The notes under the pieces: generated by a model
What the model was told of the DNA's origin: nothing
The model's input: the letters and a program-made list of their open reading frames with translations, nothing else
Databases searched by the model: none
Shown here: positions 56,057 through 64,000 of the stretch, piece by piece
Numbering within the stretch: the first letter of the stretch is position 1
Layout of the letters: the number at the start of each line of letters is the position of its first letter
Program-made: the position numbers and the translations under genes
Origin: Amycolatopsis tucumanensis
GTDB taxonomy: Bacteria > Actinomycetota > Actinomycetes > Mycobacteriales > Pseudonocardiaceae
DNA: 64,000 nucleotides
Assembly (NCBI RefSeq): GCF_021654135.1
Contig: NZ_JAKGSD010000013.1
Location: 106,213-170,212 of the forward strand
Direction: 5' to 3'

Positions 56057-56514
56057 GTGTCCGGCTCCAGCACGAACAGCGGCTGGCCGTGCTCGACCGG
56101 GGTGCCGTCGGCGACGAGCACCTCGACGACCCGCCCGCCGCGCGCGGCCTCCACCGGGATCATCAGCTTCATCGCCTCGACGATCGCGACCTGCTGGCCC
56201 GGTTTGACGGTCTCGCCGACGTCGGTGAACGGCTTCGCGCCCGGCTCGGGCGCGCGGTAGAACACGCCGACGGTCCCGGCGTCGAGGGTGAACGTGTTCC
56301 CCACCCGAGCGTCCTCGGCGACCACGTCGGCCTCAGCGGGCGCGGGCACCGCGGCGGGCGCACCGTTCTCGGCCCACGCCACCTCGACGGCGACGTCGTG
56401 GGCGCTCACCCGCACCGACACCGGGGCGCGGGTGGCCTGCGCGCACAGCGCGAGAACCTGCTCGCGCAGGACCGTGACCACGCGGTCGACGTCGTGGGTA
56501 CCGTTGGCGCTCAT
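56053..56514 (-). CDS. accB: Biotin carboxyl carrier protein
   Basis: 153 residues. The C-terminal biotinyl domain contains [15 protein letters not shown] (EAMKLM biotin site), preceded by a hydrophobic GTFYRAPEP-like [15 protein letters not shown] and an N-terminal linker. ATG at 56514 overlaps the carboxyltransferase stop by ATGA; its own stop overlaps accC. Carries CO2 between AccC and the transferase. Confidence 0.95.
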
Positions 56515-58202
56515 CGCGCGTTCTCCTTCTCTGCGTCGAGCAGCACCGCGGATCCGGTGCCGAACCGGCGGAAGCGGGCCCGCCGGGTGGTGACGAGGTT
56601 CATCTGGTCCAGTGGGAGCAGGTCGGCCAGCGTGCTCGCCAGTGCGGCCCGCATCGCCCCGGCGAACGCGAGGTGGTCCGAGTCGTCCTCTGGCTCGGGC
56701 ACCACGCCGTCGATCACCCCTTGCGCGAGCTGGGAACGAGCGTCGACGCGCAGCGCGGCGGCCGCCCGGGGCGCCGCCGCGGGGTCCTTCCACAGGATCG
56801 CCGCGCAGCCCTCGGCGCTGATCACCGAGTAGACCGCGTTGGCGCACATCAGCACCCGGTCGGCGAAGGCCAGCGCGAGCGCTCCCCCGCTGCCGCCCTC
56901 GCCGGTGACGACGGCGACGACAGGCACCGGCAACCCCGCCATCAGCTTGAGGTTCTCGGCGATGGCGACCGACTGGCCGCGCCGCTCCGCTTCGATGCCC
57001 GGGTACGCGCCCGCGGTGTCGATGAGCGTGATCACCGGCAGGCCGAGCTTGGCCGCCAGCCGCATGATCCGCGCCGCCTTGCGGTAGCCCGACGGGCTGG
57101 GCATGCCGTAGTTGCGGTCCGCGAGCTCGTCCGCGCTGTGCCCCTTCTGGGTGCCGATCACGGCCACCGGCACGCCCTCGAACCGGCCCAGGCCCGCGAT
57201 CAGCGCGGGGCAGTCCGCGGCCGCCCGGTCGCCGTGCAGCTCGGTGAAGTCCTCCACCAGCAACGCGAGCCAGTCCAGTGTGGAGGGACGGGTGAGGCGG
57301 CGGGCGGCGCGGACGCAGTCCCACGGGTCGCGCTCCGGCAACGCGGCCGGGTCGGTGATCAGCGCGGAGTCGGTGGTGAGCTGGTGGGGCACGTCGTCGG
57401 GGCGGCGGCTGGCCACCGACAGCAGTTTGCCCAGGCGGGTGCGCAGCTCGGCGCGCGGGCAGATGGTGTCGACCACCCCGTGGTCGAGCAGGAATTCGGC
57501 GGTCTGGAACCCGGGCGGCAGGGTCTGCTTGATGGTCTGCTCGATGACCCGCGGCCCGGCGAACCCGAGCCGCGCGCCGGGTTCGGCGACGATGACGTCG
57601 GTCGAGGTGGCGAAGGACGCCGCCACGCCGCCGAAGGTGGGGTCGGTGATCAGCGAGACGGTGAGGATGCCGGCCTCGTCGAGCTGGCCCAGGGCCTGGC
57701 TCGTTTTGGCCATCTGCATCAGCGAGATCACGCCCTCCTGCATGCGGGCCCCGCCGGAGGCGGTGACCAGCAGCAGCGGGGTGCGCTCGGCGAGCGCGAT
57801 CTCGGCCGCCCTGGTCACGGCCTCGCCGACGGTGGAGCCGAGGCTGCCGCCGAGGAACCGGAAGTCCATGGCGGCGACCACGACCGGGTTGCCCTCGATG
57901 CGGCCCCGCGCGCACACCACCGCTTCGGGCAGGCCGGTGCGCTCCCGGTTGTCCGCCAAGCGTTCGGTGTAGGGGCGGGTGTCGGTGAAGGACAGCGGAT
58001 CGTTGTCCGCGGCGGCGATCTCCAGCAGCCGCGCCGAGCCCGGGTCGAGCAGGGACTCGACCCGCTGCGGGGCGGTCAGCGGCGCGTGCCACCCGCACTC
58101 GGGACAGACCCGGCCGGCGCGGGCGAACCGCTTGCCGTAGAGCATCCGCCGGCAGCCGCCGCAGAGCAGCCAGGCGCCGGTCTCGGGCAGTGTGGCGGTC
58201 AC
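56511..58202 (-). CDS. Acetyl-CoA carboxylase carboxyltransferase, fused beta-alpha subunits
   Basis: 563 residues. The N-terminal half is AccD-like with a zinc ribbon ([25 protein letters not shown]) and [15 protein letters not shown]. The C-terminal half is AccA-like ([55 protein letters not shown]). A single-chain carboxyltransferase differs from the separate subunits of many bacteria. GTG at 58202 after GGGAGG; coupled to PfaD (GTGA) and AccB (ATGA). With AccB and AccC it forms a complete malonyl-CoA-producing carboxylase. Confidence 0.93.
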   Translation of the reverse strand: MTATLPETGAWLLCGGCRRMLYGKRFARAGRVCPECGWHAPLTAPQRVESLLDPGSARLLEIAAADNDPLSFTDTRPYTERLADNRERTGLPEAVVCARGRIEGNPVVVAAMDFRFLGGSLGSTVGEAVTRAAEIALAERTPLLLVTASGGARMQEGVISLMQMAKTSQALGQLDEAGILTVSLITDPTFGGVAASFATSTDVIVAEPGARLGFAGPRVIEQTIKQTLPPGFQTAEFLLDHGVVDTICPRAELRTRLGKLLSVASRRPDDVPHQLTTDSALITDPAALPERDPWDCVRAARRLTRPSTLDWLALLVEDFTELHGDRAAADCPALIAGLGRFEGVPVAVIGTQKGHSADELADRNYGMPSPSGYRKAARIMRLAAKLGLPVITLIDTAGAYPGIEAERRGQSVAIAENLKLMAGLPVPVVAVVTGEGGSGGALALAFADRVLMCANAVYSVISAEGCAAILWKDPAAAPRAAAALRVDARSQLAQGVIDGVVPEPEDDSDHLAFAGAMRAALASTLADLLPLDQMNLVTTRRARFRRFGTGSAVLLDAEKENAR

Positions 58203-59749
58203 GATTGCCTCCCAGGGGTGGGCACGTAGGTCGCGCTGGCGGCGGGCAGGCGGACGCCGGCCAGCCGCAGTTGGTGGACACGCGCGGCGAACGCCGCGCC
58301 GCGCATCAGTTGCGTGGCCAGTTCGGCGGCGTGCCGGTGGGCCGGGGCGGCGAGGTAGGTGCCGGCGACCCAGTCGTTGAAGGCGCCCATCGCGGGACCG
58401 CACCAGATCTGGTAGTCGGCCGTGCGGTCGGGTGCGCCGGAGATGCTCCAGCCCGAGGACAGGCCGAGGTACCAGCGGAAGATGAGCGCCATCCGGCGTT
58501 TCGGGTTGCCCTCGGCTCGGGCGATCTGGCCGGGGTCCCGCTCGGTGAAGAACCGGACGCAGTCCTGCCACACGTCGGCGAGCGGGCGCCGGATGATCCG
58601 TTCCTCCAGTTCGGCGCGCACGTCGGCGGGCAGGTTCTCCACGCCGTCGAAGGTGCGGTAGATGTCGTAGAGCTTCTTGGCGCGGCCGGGGAACATGGTG
58701 CCGCGCTTGAGGACCTGCACGTCGACGCCCATCTCGAACATGTCGGCCGAGGGCGCCATCTCGCAGTCGGCCACGCCCGCGGCGGCGAGCAGCCGTTTGG
58801 TGGTGTCGGACTGGTCGGCCTCGACGGTGGCCTGGTTGATCGAGCCGGTGACGACGTAGGCGGCGCCGAGGGCGAACGCGGCCGCCGCGGCGGCGGGGGT
58901 GCCGATGCCGCCGGCCGCGCCGACGCGCACCGGGGTGGCGTAGCCCAGCTCGCGCTGGATGCGGTCGCGCAGGGCGATCAGCTCGGGCAGCAGCACCATC
59001 AGCGGGCGGCGGTCGGTGTGCCCGCCGGAGTCGGCCTCGGCGGTGATGTCGTCGGCGACCGGGACCCGCCGGGCGGCGGCCGCCTGTTCCGCGGTGATCT
59101 CGCCGGCGTCGAGCAGGGCCCGTACGAGCGGTTCCGGCGCGGGCCGGAGGAAGCGTTCGGCGACCTCGGCGCGGGACACCTTGGCGATGATGCGGTGGCG
59201 GGCGCGGCCGTCCGGGGTGAGCCCGGTGAGGCGGTAGCGCACGATCTCGGGGGTGAGGTCGAGGAACGCCGAGGCCTCCACGCAGGTCACGGCGTGCCGC
59301 AGGCACGCGTCGACGGTGGCTCGTTCGAGCGCGGGTTCGCTGGGGCTGTGGATCACGTTGCAGGCGAACGGTTTTCCGGGTGCGTCGCGGCGGATTTGCG
59401 TCAGCGCCGCGTCCACTTTGGCCGGCACGACCCCGGCCGCGCCGTAGGAGGCGAGGAACCCGGCGTTGGCCAGGGCGGTGACCAGTGCCGCGGAGGCGAT
59501 CCCGTTGGCCATCGCCCCGGCGTGGTAGGCGTGGGTGACGCCGTGGGCGGTGCGGAAGGCGGCGTCGCCGAGCGTTTCGGGCCGCAGGGCGGGCGCGACG
59601 GCCAGCACCTGGGCGGCGCGCGCGGCGGTCTCGTCGGTAGTCAGGGCGACGCCCTGGCTGTCGCGGACGACGAACACCGGCCGGCCGAGTTCGAGGAGCG
59701 TGCGGTGGATGGCGTCCTCGTCGCGGGCGAGGGCGGCGGTCGCGGTCAC
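58199..59749 (-). CDS. pfaD: PfaD-family polyunsaturated fatty acid/polyketide biosynthesis enoyl reductase
   Basis: 516 residues of the FMN-dependent nitronate-monooxygenase/PfaD fold: [78 protein letters not shown], and the C-terminal [18 protein letters not shown] and [16 protein letters not shown] typical of PfaD. GTG at 59749 overlaps the upstream dehydratase stop by GTGA. It should reduce enoyl intermediates on the PfaA-type synthase. An in-frame GTG at 59752 is an alternative start. Confidence 0.93.
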   Translation of the reverse strand: MTATAALARDEDAIHRTLLELGRPVFVVRDSQGVALTTDETAARAAQVLAVAPALRPETLGDAAFRTAHGVTHAYHAGAMANGIASAALVTALANAGFLASYGAAGVVPAKVDAALTQIRRDAPGKPFACNVIHSPSEPALERATVDACLRHAVTCVEASAFLDLTPEIVRYRLTGLTPDGRARHRIIAKVSRAEVAERFLRPAPEPLVRALLDAGEITAEQAAAARRVPVADDITAEADSGGHTDRRPLMVLLPELIALRDRIQRELGYATPVRVGAAGGIGTPAAAAAAFALGAAYVVTGSINQATVEADQSDTTKRLLAAAGVADCEMAPSADMFEMGVDVQVLKRGTMFPGRAKKLYDIYRTFDGVENLPADVRAELEERIIRRPLADVWQDCVRFFTERDPGQIARAEGNPKRRMALIFRWYLGLSSGWSISGAPDRTADYQIWCGPAMGAFNDWVAGTYLAAPAHRHAAELATQLMRGAAFAARVHQLRLAGVRLPAASATYVPTPGRQS

Positions 59750-61632
59750 CACGGCTGGGCACCCCGTTCCCGCAGCTCGACGGCGAGATCGGTCAGTTCG
59801 TAGATGCGCAGGCCCGGTTTCCACAGGCTGGCGTCGGCAGTCACCCGGACCCGGCCGGGGGCGCGCCGGACGTCCTTGATGTGGGCTTCCAGGCGGGTTT
59901 CGCCGTCGGTGGGCAGGAACTGGCCGCGGTACTTCCAGGTGAACTCCGCGCCCACCGGGACGATGAAACCGGGGTCGCGCAGGTCGTCGGCCAGGCCGGA
60001 GTCCAGCAGCCATTCCTGCAGGGCATGGATGACCGATTCGACGCCGAGGGATCCGGGGATCACCGGGTCGAGGTGGAAGTGCCGGGTGAAGAACCATTCG
60101 TCCGGGTCGATGCGGCGCACCGAGTGCAGGTAGCCCAGACTGTGGCGGCCACCGCCGTCGACGACGTCGACGTGGTCGAGCAGCGCCAGCTTGTTCCGCG
60201 CGACCAGCGGCGCCGACGGATCGGCGCGGCGGGCGGCGATGTCGAGCCGCCGCACCGGCGCTGGGTTCTCGGCCAGCCAGGTCGGCACCGAGCGGCCGGC
60301 GTCCAGGCCGGTCTGGTTGGCCAGCGCCTCGTCGCTGAAGTAGCCGAACAGGGTCTCGCCCTGGTAGAACGGCTCGCCGTCGCAGGAGAGCACGTAGCGG
60401 AAGCTTTGCAGGGACGAGCCGGGCAGGATGGTGGTGGACACCAGTTCCGAGCGCTGCCGGATGGTCTTGCCGCGCAGGTCCACTTCGCGCAGCACGGTGG
60501 CCGTGCCGCCAAGGTTGCGCAGGCTCATCGTCGCGTCCGGGGTGGACAGTGTGGGGCCGAGGTAGTAGCCAATGAGCAGGGCCGCCTGCAGCGACGTCTC
60601 CATGTAGACGAAGTTGGGCATCGAGTCGTTGGCGGTGTCGGCGTAGTACCAGGAGTCCGCGGGCGAGTCGTACTCGGTCTCGTAGGTGGCGCCGTCCAGC
60701 TCGCCCCGCCGTCCGTGCAGGTGCAGGACGCGGTCGACGAGCAGGAGCCCGCCGTTGGGCAGCCGGGTGGCCTTGGTTCCGGTGTAGTGCGCGAACTCGG
60801 GGCCGAAGGCGATGCCCTGGTCGCCGTGGGCGAGGTGGGCCAGGTGGAACTCGCTGAGCATCGCGCGTTCGCCGGTGGCGCCCTTGCGGCCCAGCCACGC
60901 CGGCACGGTGCCGCCGCGCTCGGGCCCGATCGGGGTACCGGGTTTTTCGTGCACGGCGACGACGAGGTCGCTGACGCGCCCGCCGCCGCGGAAGTGCGCC
61001 TCGACCTTGACGTGCGGGCGGGGCACGAGGCCGGCGGCCAGGACGGTCAGCTCGAGCCCGCCGCCCGCGACGCCCTCGGCGTGACCGGAGTGCTGCTGCA
61101 CGAACGTCGCGTCCGGCAGGCACAGGTGCAGGCCGAGGCGCAGCGCCACCACCTGGGCCGCCTGGACGGCTGCCTCGACGAGGTCGGTCGTGTCGCAGGT
61201 GGCGGTCAGCCCGGTGCGGGTGAGGCCGTCGACACCCGTCAGGACCAGGGTCTTCCCGGCGGCCAGCCGCAGGTCGGGGTTGGCCTCGCCCTGGTCGTAG
61301 GCGGGCCCGAACACGCCGGCGATGTCGCCCGCCGCGAGCTGGGCCAGCTGGGCCGGGGTGAGGGTCGTGACCGGGGTGTGCGCGAGGGGTTTGAACGCGC
61401 CCTCCTCGGCCACGGCCGGAGCGGCGGCCGCCGGAGTGGTGGGTCGCGGCGCGGCGACGGTGCGGAGCATCAGCTTCTGCAGCGCGGCCTGGGCGCGCAG
61501 CGCGCTGACGTGTGCCTGGGCGAGGGTGTCGCGCAGGCTCGTGCCGCTGGTCGCGGGAACCGGGTCTGGTGGCGGCGCGGGTGTGGTGGGCAGCAGGGGC
61601 AGCGGGTCCCCGGCGAACTCAAGGGTGGTCAC
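59746..61632 (-). CDS. PUFA-synthase dehydratase protein, FabA-like double hotdog (PfaC-like)
   Basis: 628 residues. A proline-rich N-terminus (residues 10-35) precedes two FabA-like hotdog regions. The first includes [20 protein letters not shown]; the second includes [20 protein letters not shown] with the catalytic-His and PGSLG pattern. This is the dehydratase-pair arrangement of PfaC without its ketosynthase part. GTG at 61632 overlaps the upstream PKS stop by GTGA. Introduces cis or trans double bonds in the growing chain (by homology). Confidence 0.85.
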   Translation of the reverse strand: MTTLEFAGDPLPLLPTTPAPPPDPVPATSGTSLRDTLAQAHVSALRAQAALQKLMLRTVAAPRPTTPAAAAPAVAEEGAFKPLAHTPVTTLTPAQLAQLAAGDIAGVFGPAYDQGEANPDLRLAAGKTLVLTGVDGLTRTGLTATCDTTDLVEAAVQAAQVVALRLGLHLCLPDATFVQQHSGHAEGVAGGGLELTVLAAGLVPRPHVKVEAHFRGGGRVSDLVVAVHEKPGTPIGPERGGTVPAWLGRKGATGERAMLSEFHLAHLAHGDQGIAFGPEFAHYTGTKATRLPNGGLLLVDRVLHLHGRRGELDGATYETEYDSPADSWYYADTANDSMPNFVYMETSLQAALLIGYYLGPTLSTPDATMSLRNLGGTATVLREVDLRGKTIRQRSELVSTTILPGSSLQSFRYVLSCDGEPFYQGETLFGYFSDEALANQTGLDAGRSVPTWLAENPAPVRRLDIAARRADPSAPLVARNKLALLDHVDVVDGGGRHSLGYLHSVRRIDPDEWFFTRHFHLDPVIPGSLGVESVIHALQEWLLDSGLADDLRDPGFIVPVGAEFTWKYRGQFLPTDGETRLEAHIKDVRRAPGRVRVTADASLWKPGLRIYELTDLAVELRERGAQPW

Positions 61633-64000
61633 GAGGTCTCCTCGATCCAGGTGCGGACGGACTCGACGAACTTGTCCGCCATGTCCGGGGTGGACACCAC
61701 GGTCACGTCGGCGAAGCGCTGCAGGACCCGGCCGTCCGGGGCGCAGGCGGTGGCGGTCACGGTGACCGTGCTGGGGCCGGGCCGGACGTCGTCGAGCACC
61801 AGGATGAACGACTCACCGCCGGGCAGCGGGTCGAAGTACTCGGCGCGGCCGATGCCCAGCGGCAGGCAGGCCTGGCCGAGCAGGTCCTTGCCGAGTACGG
61901 GCGGGCCCTGCAACAAGACGTCGGCGAGCACGGGGCTGTGCAGCCGGCCGTGGAAGGCGCCGGGCTCGGTGTCGTCGAGGCGGCACTCGAGGACCAGGCG
62001 GTCGCGGTGGCGGTCCAGGATCCGGCGCATGCCCTGCAGGCGCGGGCCGTGGAACTGGGTCGCCTCGCGGTAGATGGCGAGGGCGTCTTCCGGGCCTTCG
62101 CCGACGCGCCACGGTTGGAGCATCGGCGCCTCGAGTGCGGCCGGGGCGAGGACGAATTCCGCGGCGTAGTGCGAGGTGCGTTCGCCGGAGCGGACGGCGG
62201 CGCGCACGGTGACGCGGCCGCCGTCGGCGGTGCCCGCCGCGGCCTCGACGCGGAACAACCGGGGGTCGCCGCCGAGGATGATTCCCTTGTGGACCTGGTA
62301 GTCGCGGACCTCGATGACACGCCGGCCCGGGTGCGCCCGCTCCAGGACCGCGATCATCCAGCCGAGGCCGTAGGTCGCGGGCAGGACCAGGTCGGCGCCG
62401 ATCCGGTGGGCGCGGATGACCGGGTCGTCGGCCAGGCCCGTCAGGTCGCGGGAGGCGGTGAAGGCCGGCTTGGCCGCGTGGTGGTCGCCGGAGAGGGCCA
62501 CGTCCGCGCCGACGAGGACGCACGTGTCGCCTTCGCGGGCGGGCGCGAACTGCTCGGCGAAGGCGCGGGCGCCGGTGTCCGGGGCGAGCAGCGGGACACC
62601 GCGAGCGGCGAAGAGATCCCGCAGCTCGGGGGTGACCATGCCGCCGTCCCAGGCGCCCCAGTCGATCGCGACCGCGTGGGTCGTGGGGTGCCGGTGCCGC
62701 CAGCCTGCCGCGATCCGGCAGAGGGCTTCGTTGGCGGCGGCGTAGTCGGCCTGGCCCGCGTTGCCGTGCAGGCCGGCAACTGAGGTGAAGAACACCAGGT
62801 GGCGCAACGGTTTCCCGTCGACGGCGTCGAGGACCGCTTTCGCTCCGGCGAGCTTGGTGCGGAAAACGCGCTCGACCTGATCGGGGGTTTTGTCGGGCAG
62901 GAGGGCGTCGGCGAGGACGCCGGCGCCGTGCACGAAGCCGGTGATGTCGTGCGGTTCGAGTGCCGCGCGCACGGCGGCCGGGTCGGTGACGTCGACCGCG
63001 AGGTACCGGGCGCGATCGCCGAGCGCGGCGAGGGTGTCGCGGACCTCGCGTTGCCCGAGCAAGTCGCGGTGGATGCGGTCGACCTCGCGCGGGGTGGGTT
63101 TGCTGCCCGAGCTGCGCAGGTGCTCGATGATCGCGGTCTTGAGGTCGTTCGCGGCGACCCATTCCGGTTCGGGGGTCAGCTCGGTGCGGCCGAGCAGGAG
63201 GAAGCGGGCTTGGCTGTGCCGGGCGAGTTCCCGGACGCAGAGCGCGGTCACGCCGCGGGCGCCGCCGGTGACGACGAGCAGGTCGGTGTCGTCGAGGGTG
63301 GTGGTGTCCGGGGGGTGGATCGCGCTGGTGTCGCTCGCGGGCCGGTGCCGGCTGGGGATGACGGTGCTGCGGCGGCCGTCGGCGTCGATGCCGACTTCGA
63401 GGACGTCGGTGGCGGCGTCCTCGAGTTCGGTGAGGAGGGCGCCGGCGGGGTCGGGGTGGCCGGGCGCGATGTCGATGGCGCGGCAGAACAGGTGTGGCGC
63501 CTCGGCGGCGAGGGTCTTGACGATGCCGCCGACGCCACCGACGAGGTTTTCGGTCACGCCGCGGGTGCCGTGCAGGCCGAGGCCGCCGTCGAGCCGGGTG
63601 ACGGTGACGAAGGCGGCGCGGTCGCCGCGGAGGGTGGTCAGGGCGCGCTGGGCGGTGAACAGGGCCTGGGTGAGGGTTTCGGCGTTGCGGTCCCAGTCGC
63701 CGGTGGTGCCGACGAGGACGAGGCACAGTTCACCGGGGGCGGGTTCGGTGTGGACGGTCCAGCCGCGGTCGGTGAGGCGCTGCCGGTATTCGTGGCCGTC
63801 CGCGCCGAGTTCGATGACGGTGGCGGTTTTGGTGGCGGGAAAGGCGTCGGCGAGCCGGTCGGCCGGCGGGAGCGAAACGAGCCCGACGCGGTGCCGGAGC
63901 GCGATCGGCCCGGCGTCACGCGCTTTTGGGGCGGCATCACCGTCCAGGTAGGCGACGATCTGGTCGAGGGTGCGGAGTTCGCCGAGTTGTTCCGGGCCGA
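61629..64000 (-). CDS. pfaA: PfaA-like polyketide synthase, C-terminal part (ACP end, KR, DH)
   Basis: 790 residues up to the right edge; the 5' end lies outside. At the edge, EQLGELRTLDQIVAYLDGDA is the end of an ACP domain. A KR domain follows with LVVTGGARGVTALCVRELAR, the catalytic Tyr in GQADYAAANEALCRIA, and a preceding structural half. Then a double-hotdog PS-DH begins with VIRAHRIGADLVLPATYGLG. The ACP-KR-DH order matches PfaA of PUFA synthases. The stop overlaps the next gene by GTGA. KS, MAT and ACP repeats should lie upstream. Confidence 0.88.
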   Translation of the reverse strand, partial: GPEQLGELRTLDQIVAYLDGDAAPKARDAGPIALRHRVGLVSLPPADRLADAFPATKTATVIELGADGHEYRQRLTDRGWTVHTEPAPGELCLVLVGTTGDWDRNAETLTQALFTAQRALTTLRGDRAAFVTVTRLDGGLGLHGTRGVTENLVGGVGGIVKTLAAEAPHLFCRAIDIAPGHPDPAGALLTELEDAATDVLEVGIDADGRRSTVIPSRHRPASDTSAIHPPDTTTLDDTDLLVVTGGARGVTALCVRELARHSQARFLLLGRTELTPEPEWVAANDLKTAIIEHLRSSGSKPTPREVDRIHRDLLGQREVRDTLAALGDRARYLAVDVTDPAAVRAALEPHDITGFVHGAGVLADALLPDKTPDQVERVFRTKLAGAKAVLDAVDGKPLRHLVFFTSVAGLHGNAGQADYAAANEALCRIAAGWRHRHPTTHAVAIDWGAWDGGMVTPELRDLFAARGVPLLAPDTGARAFAEQFAPAREGDTCVLVGADVALSGDHHAAKPAFTASRDLTGLADDPVIRAHRIGADLVLPATYGLGWMIAVLERAHPGRRVIEVRDYQVHKGIILGGDPRLFRVEAAAGTADGGRVTVRAAVRSGERTSHYAAEFVLAPAALEAPMLQPWRVGEGPEDALAIYREATQFHGPRLQGMRRILDRHRDRLVLECRLDDTEPGAFHGRLHSPVLADVLLQGPPVLGKDLLGQACLPLGIGRAEYFDPLPGGESFILVLDDVRPGPSTVTVTATACAPDGRVLQRFADVTVVSTPDMADKFVESVRTWIEETS

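Noticed and set aside
56673..59803. Long + strand open frames opposite accDA and pfaD
   Set aside because: Low-complexity translations with no motif, opposite strongly conserved genes.

Overview
The window is high-GC actinobacterial DNA. It has many GTG starts, 4-nt ATGA/GTGA stop-start overlaps and GC-rich hairpin terminators. The gene content suits a Pseudonocardiaceae genome such as Amycolatopsis (inference). I see no rRNA, tRNA, CRISPR array or intact insertion sequence.

Layout. 1-1782: broken BTAD/AAA regulator. 1797-4532: alpha/beta hydrolase and TetR sharing a 38-bp palindrome, then an MFS exporter. 4850-8831: Phd/PIN toxin-antitoxin pair, aminoglycoside-phosphotransferase-like kinase, Cys-tailed protein, XRE regulator and a small duplicated-motif protein. 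8940-10941: DtxR-like repressor, PEBP protein, GntR regulator. 11106-13000: secreted DUF11 protein, then an Imm1 immunity gene beside a dead DddA-like deaminase. 13309-15754: quinone reductase and SDR opposite a second TetR across a 40-bp palindrome. 15843-19161: metal-resistance block (CsoR-like sensor, two small membrane proteins, P1B ATPase with a CPD motif). 19233-28048: Baeyer-Villiger catabolic regulon (two ALDHs, BVMO, esterase, AcoR-type activator, Zn alcohol dehydrogenase) with recurring TGTTCC-N5-GGAACA operators. 28116-31125: scar region with a broken CoA ligase and a lower-GC stretch carrying an unknown gene and a lectin. 31675-34792: IclR regulator, 2-oxoacid dehydrogenase E1 alpha and beta, stand-alone lipoyl protein. 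34872-41706: TraB-like protein, NDH-2-like flavoprotein behind tandem operators, a GMC-oxidoreductase/sugar-isomerase deletion fusion, carbonic anhydrase, ANTAR and anti-sigma-type proteins. 41909-48365: pentapeptide-repeat pseudogene, MBL hydrolase, reductase, acyl-CoA dehydrogenase-thioesterase-hydrolase operon, DHA2 exporter. 48620-52875: complete carbohydrate-type ABC importer. 52982-54676: orphan DUF6119/TIGR04141-type protein. 54698-64000 (running off the right edge): PUFA-synthase-like operon (PfaA-like PKS end, FabA-like dehydratase, PfaD) coupled to its own acetyl-CoA carboxylase.

How the genes work together. The carboxylase genes overlap the PUFA-type synthase genes by 4 nt at every junction, so malonyl-CoA supply and polyketide-type lipid assembly look like one unit. 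In the catabolic regulon, an alcohol could be oxidised to a ketone, converted to an ester, hydrolysed and the aldehyde oxidised to acid, under one activator. Several loci are decaying: the SARP-like gene, deaminase toxin, CoA ligase, GMC oxidoreductase and pentapeptide-repeat gene. The strongest candidates for undescribed biology are the orphan DUF6119 gene, the carboxylase-coupled PUFA-like cluster, and the Cys-tailed/XRE/duplicated-motif trio at 6440-8831.
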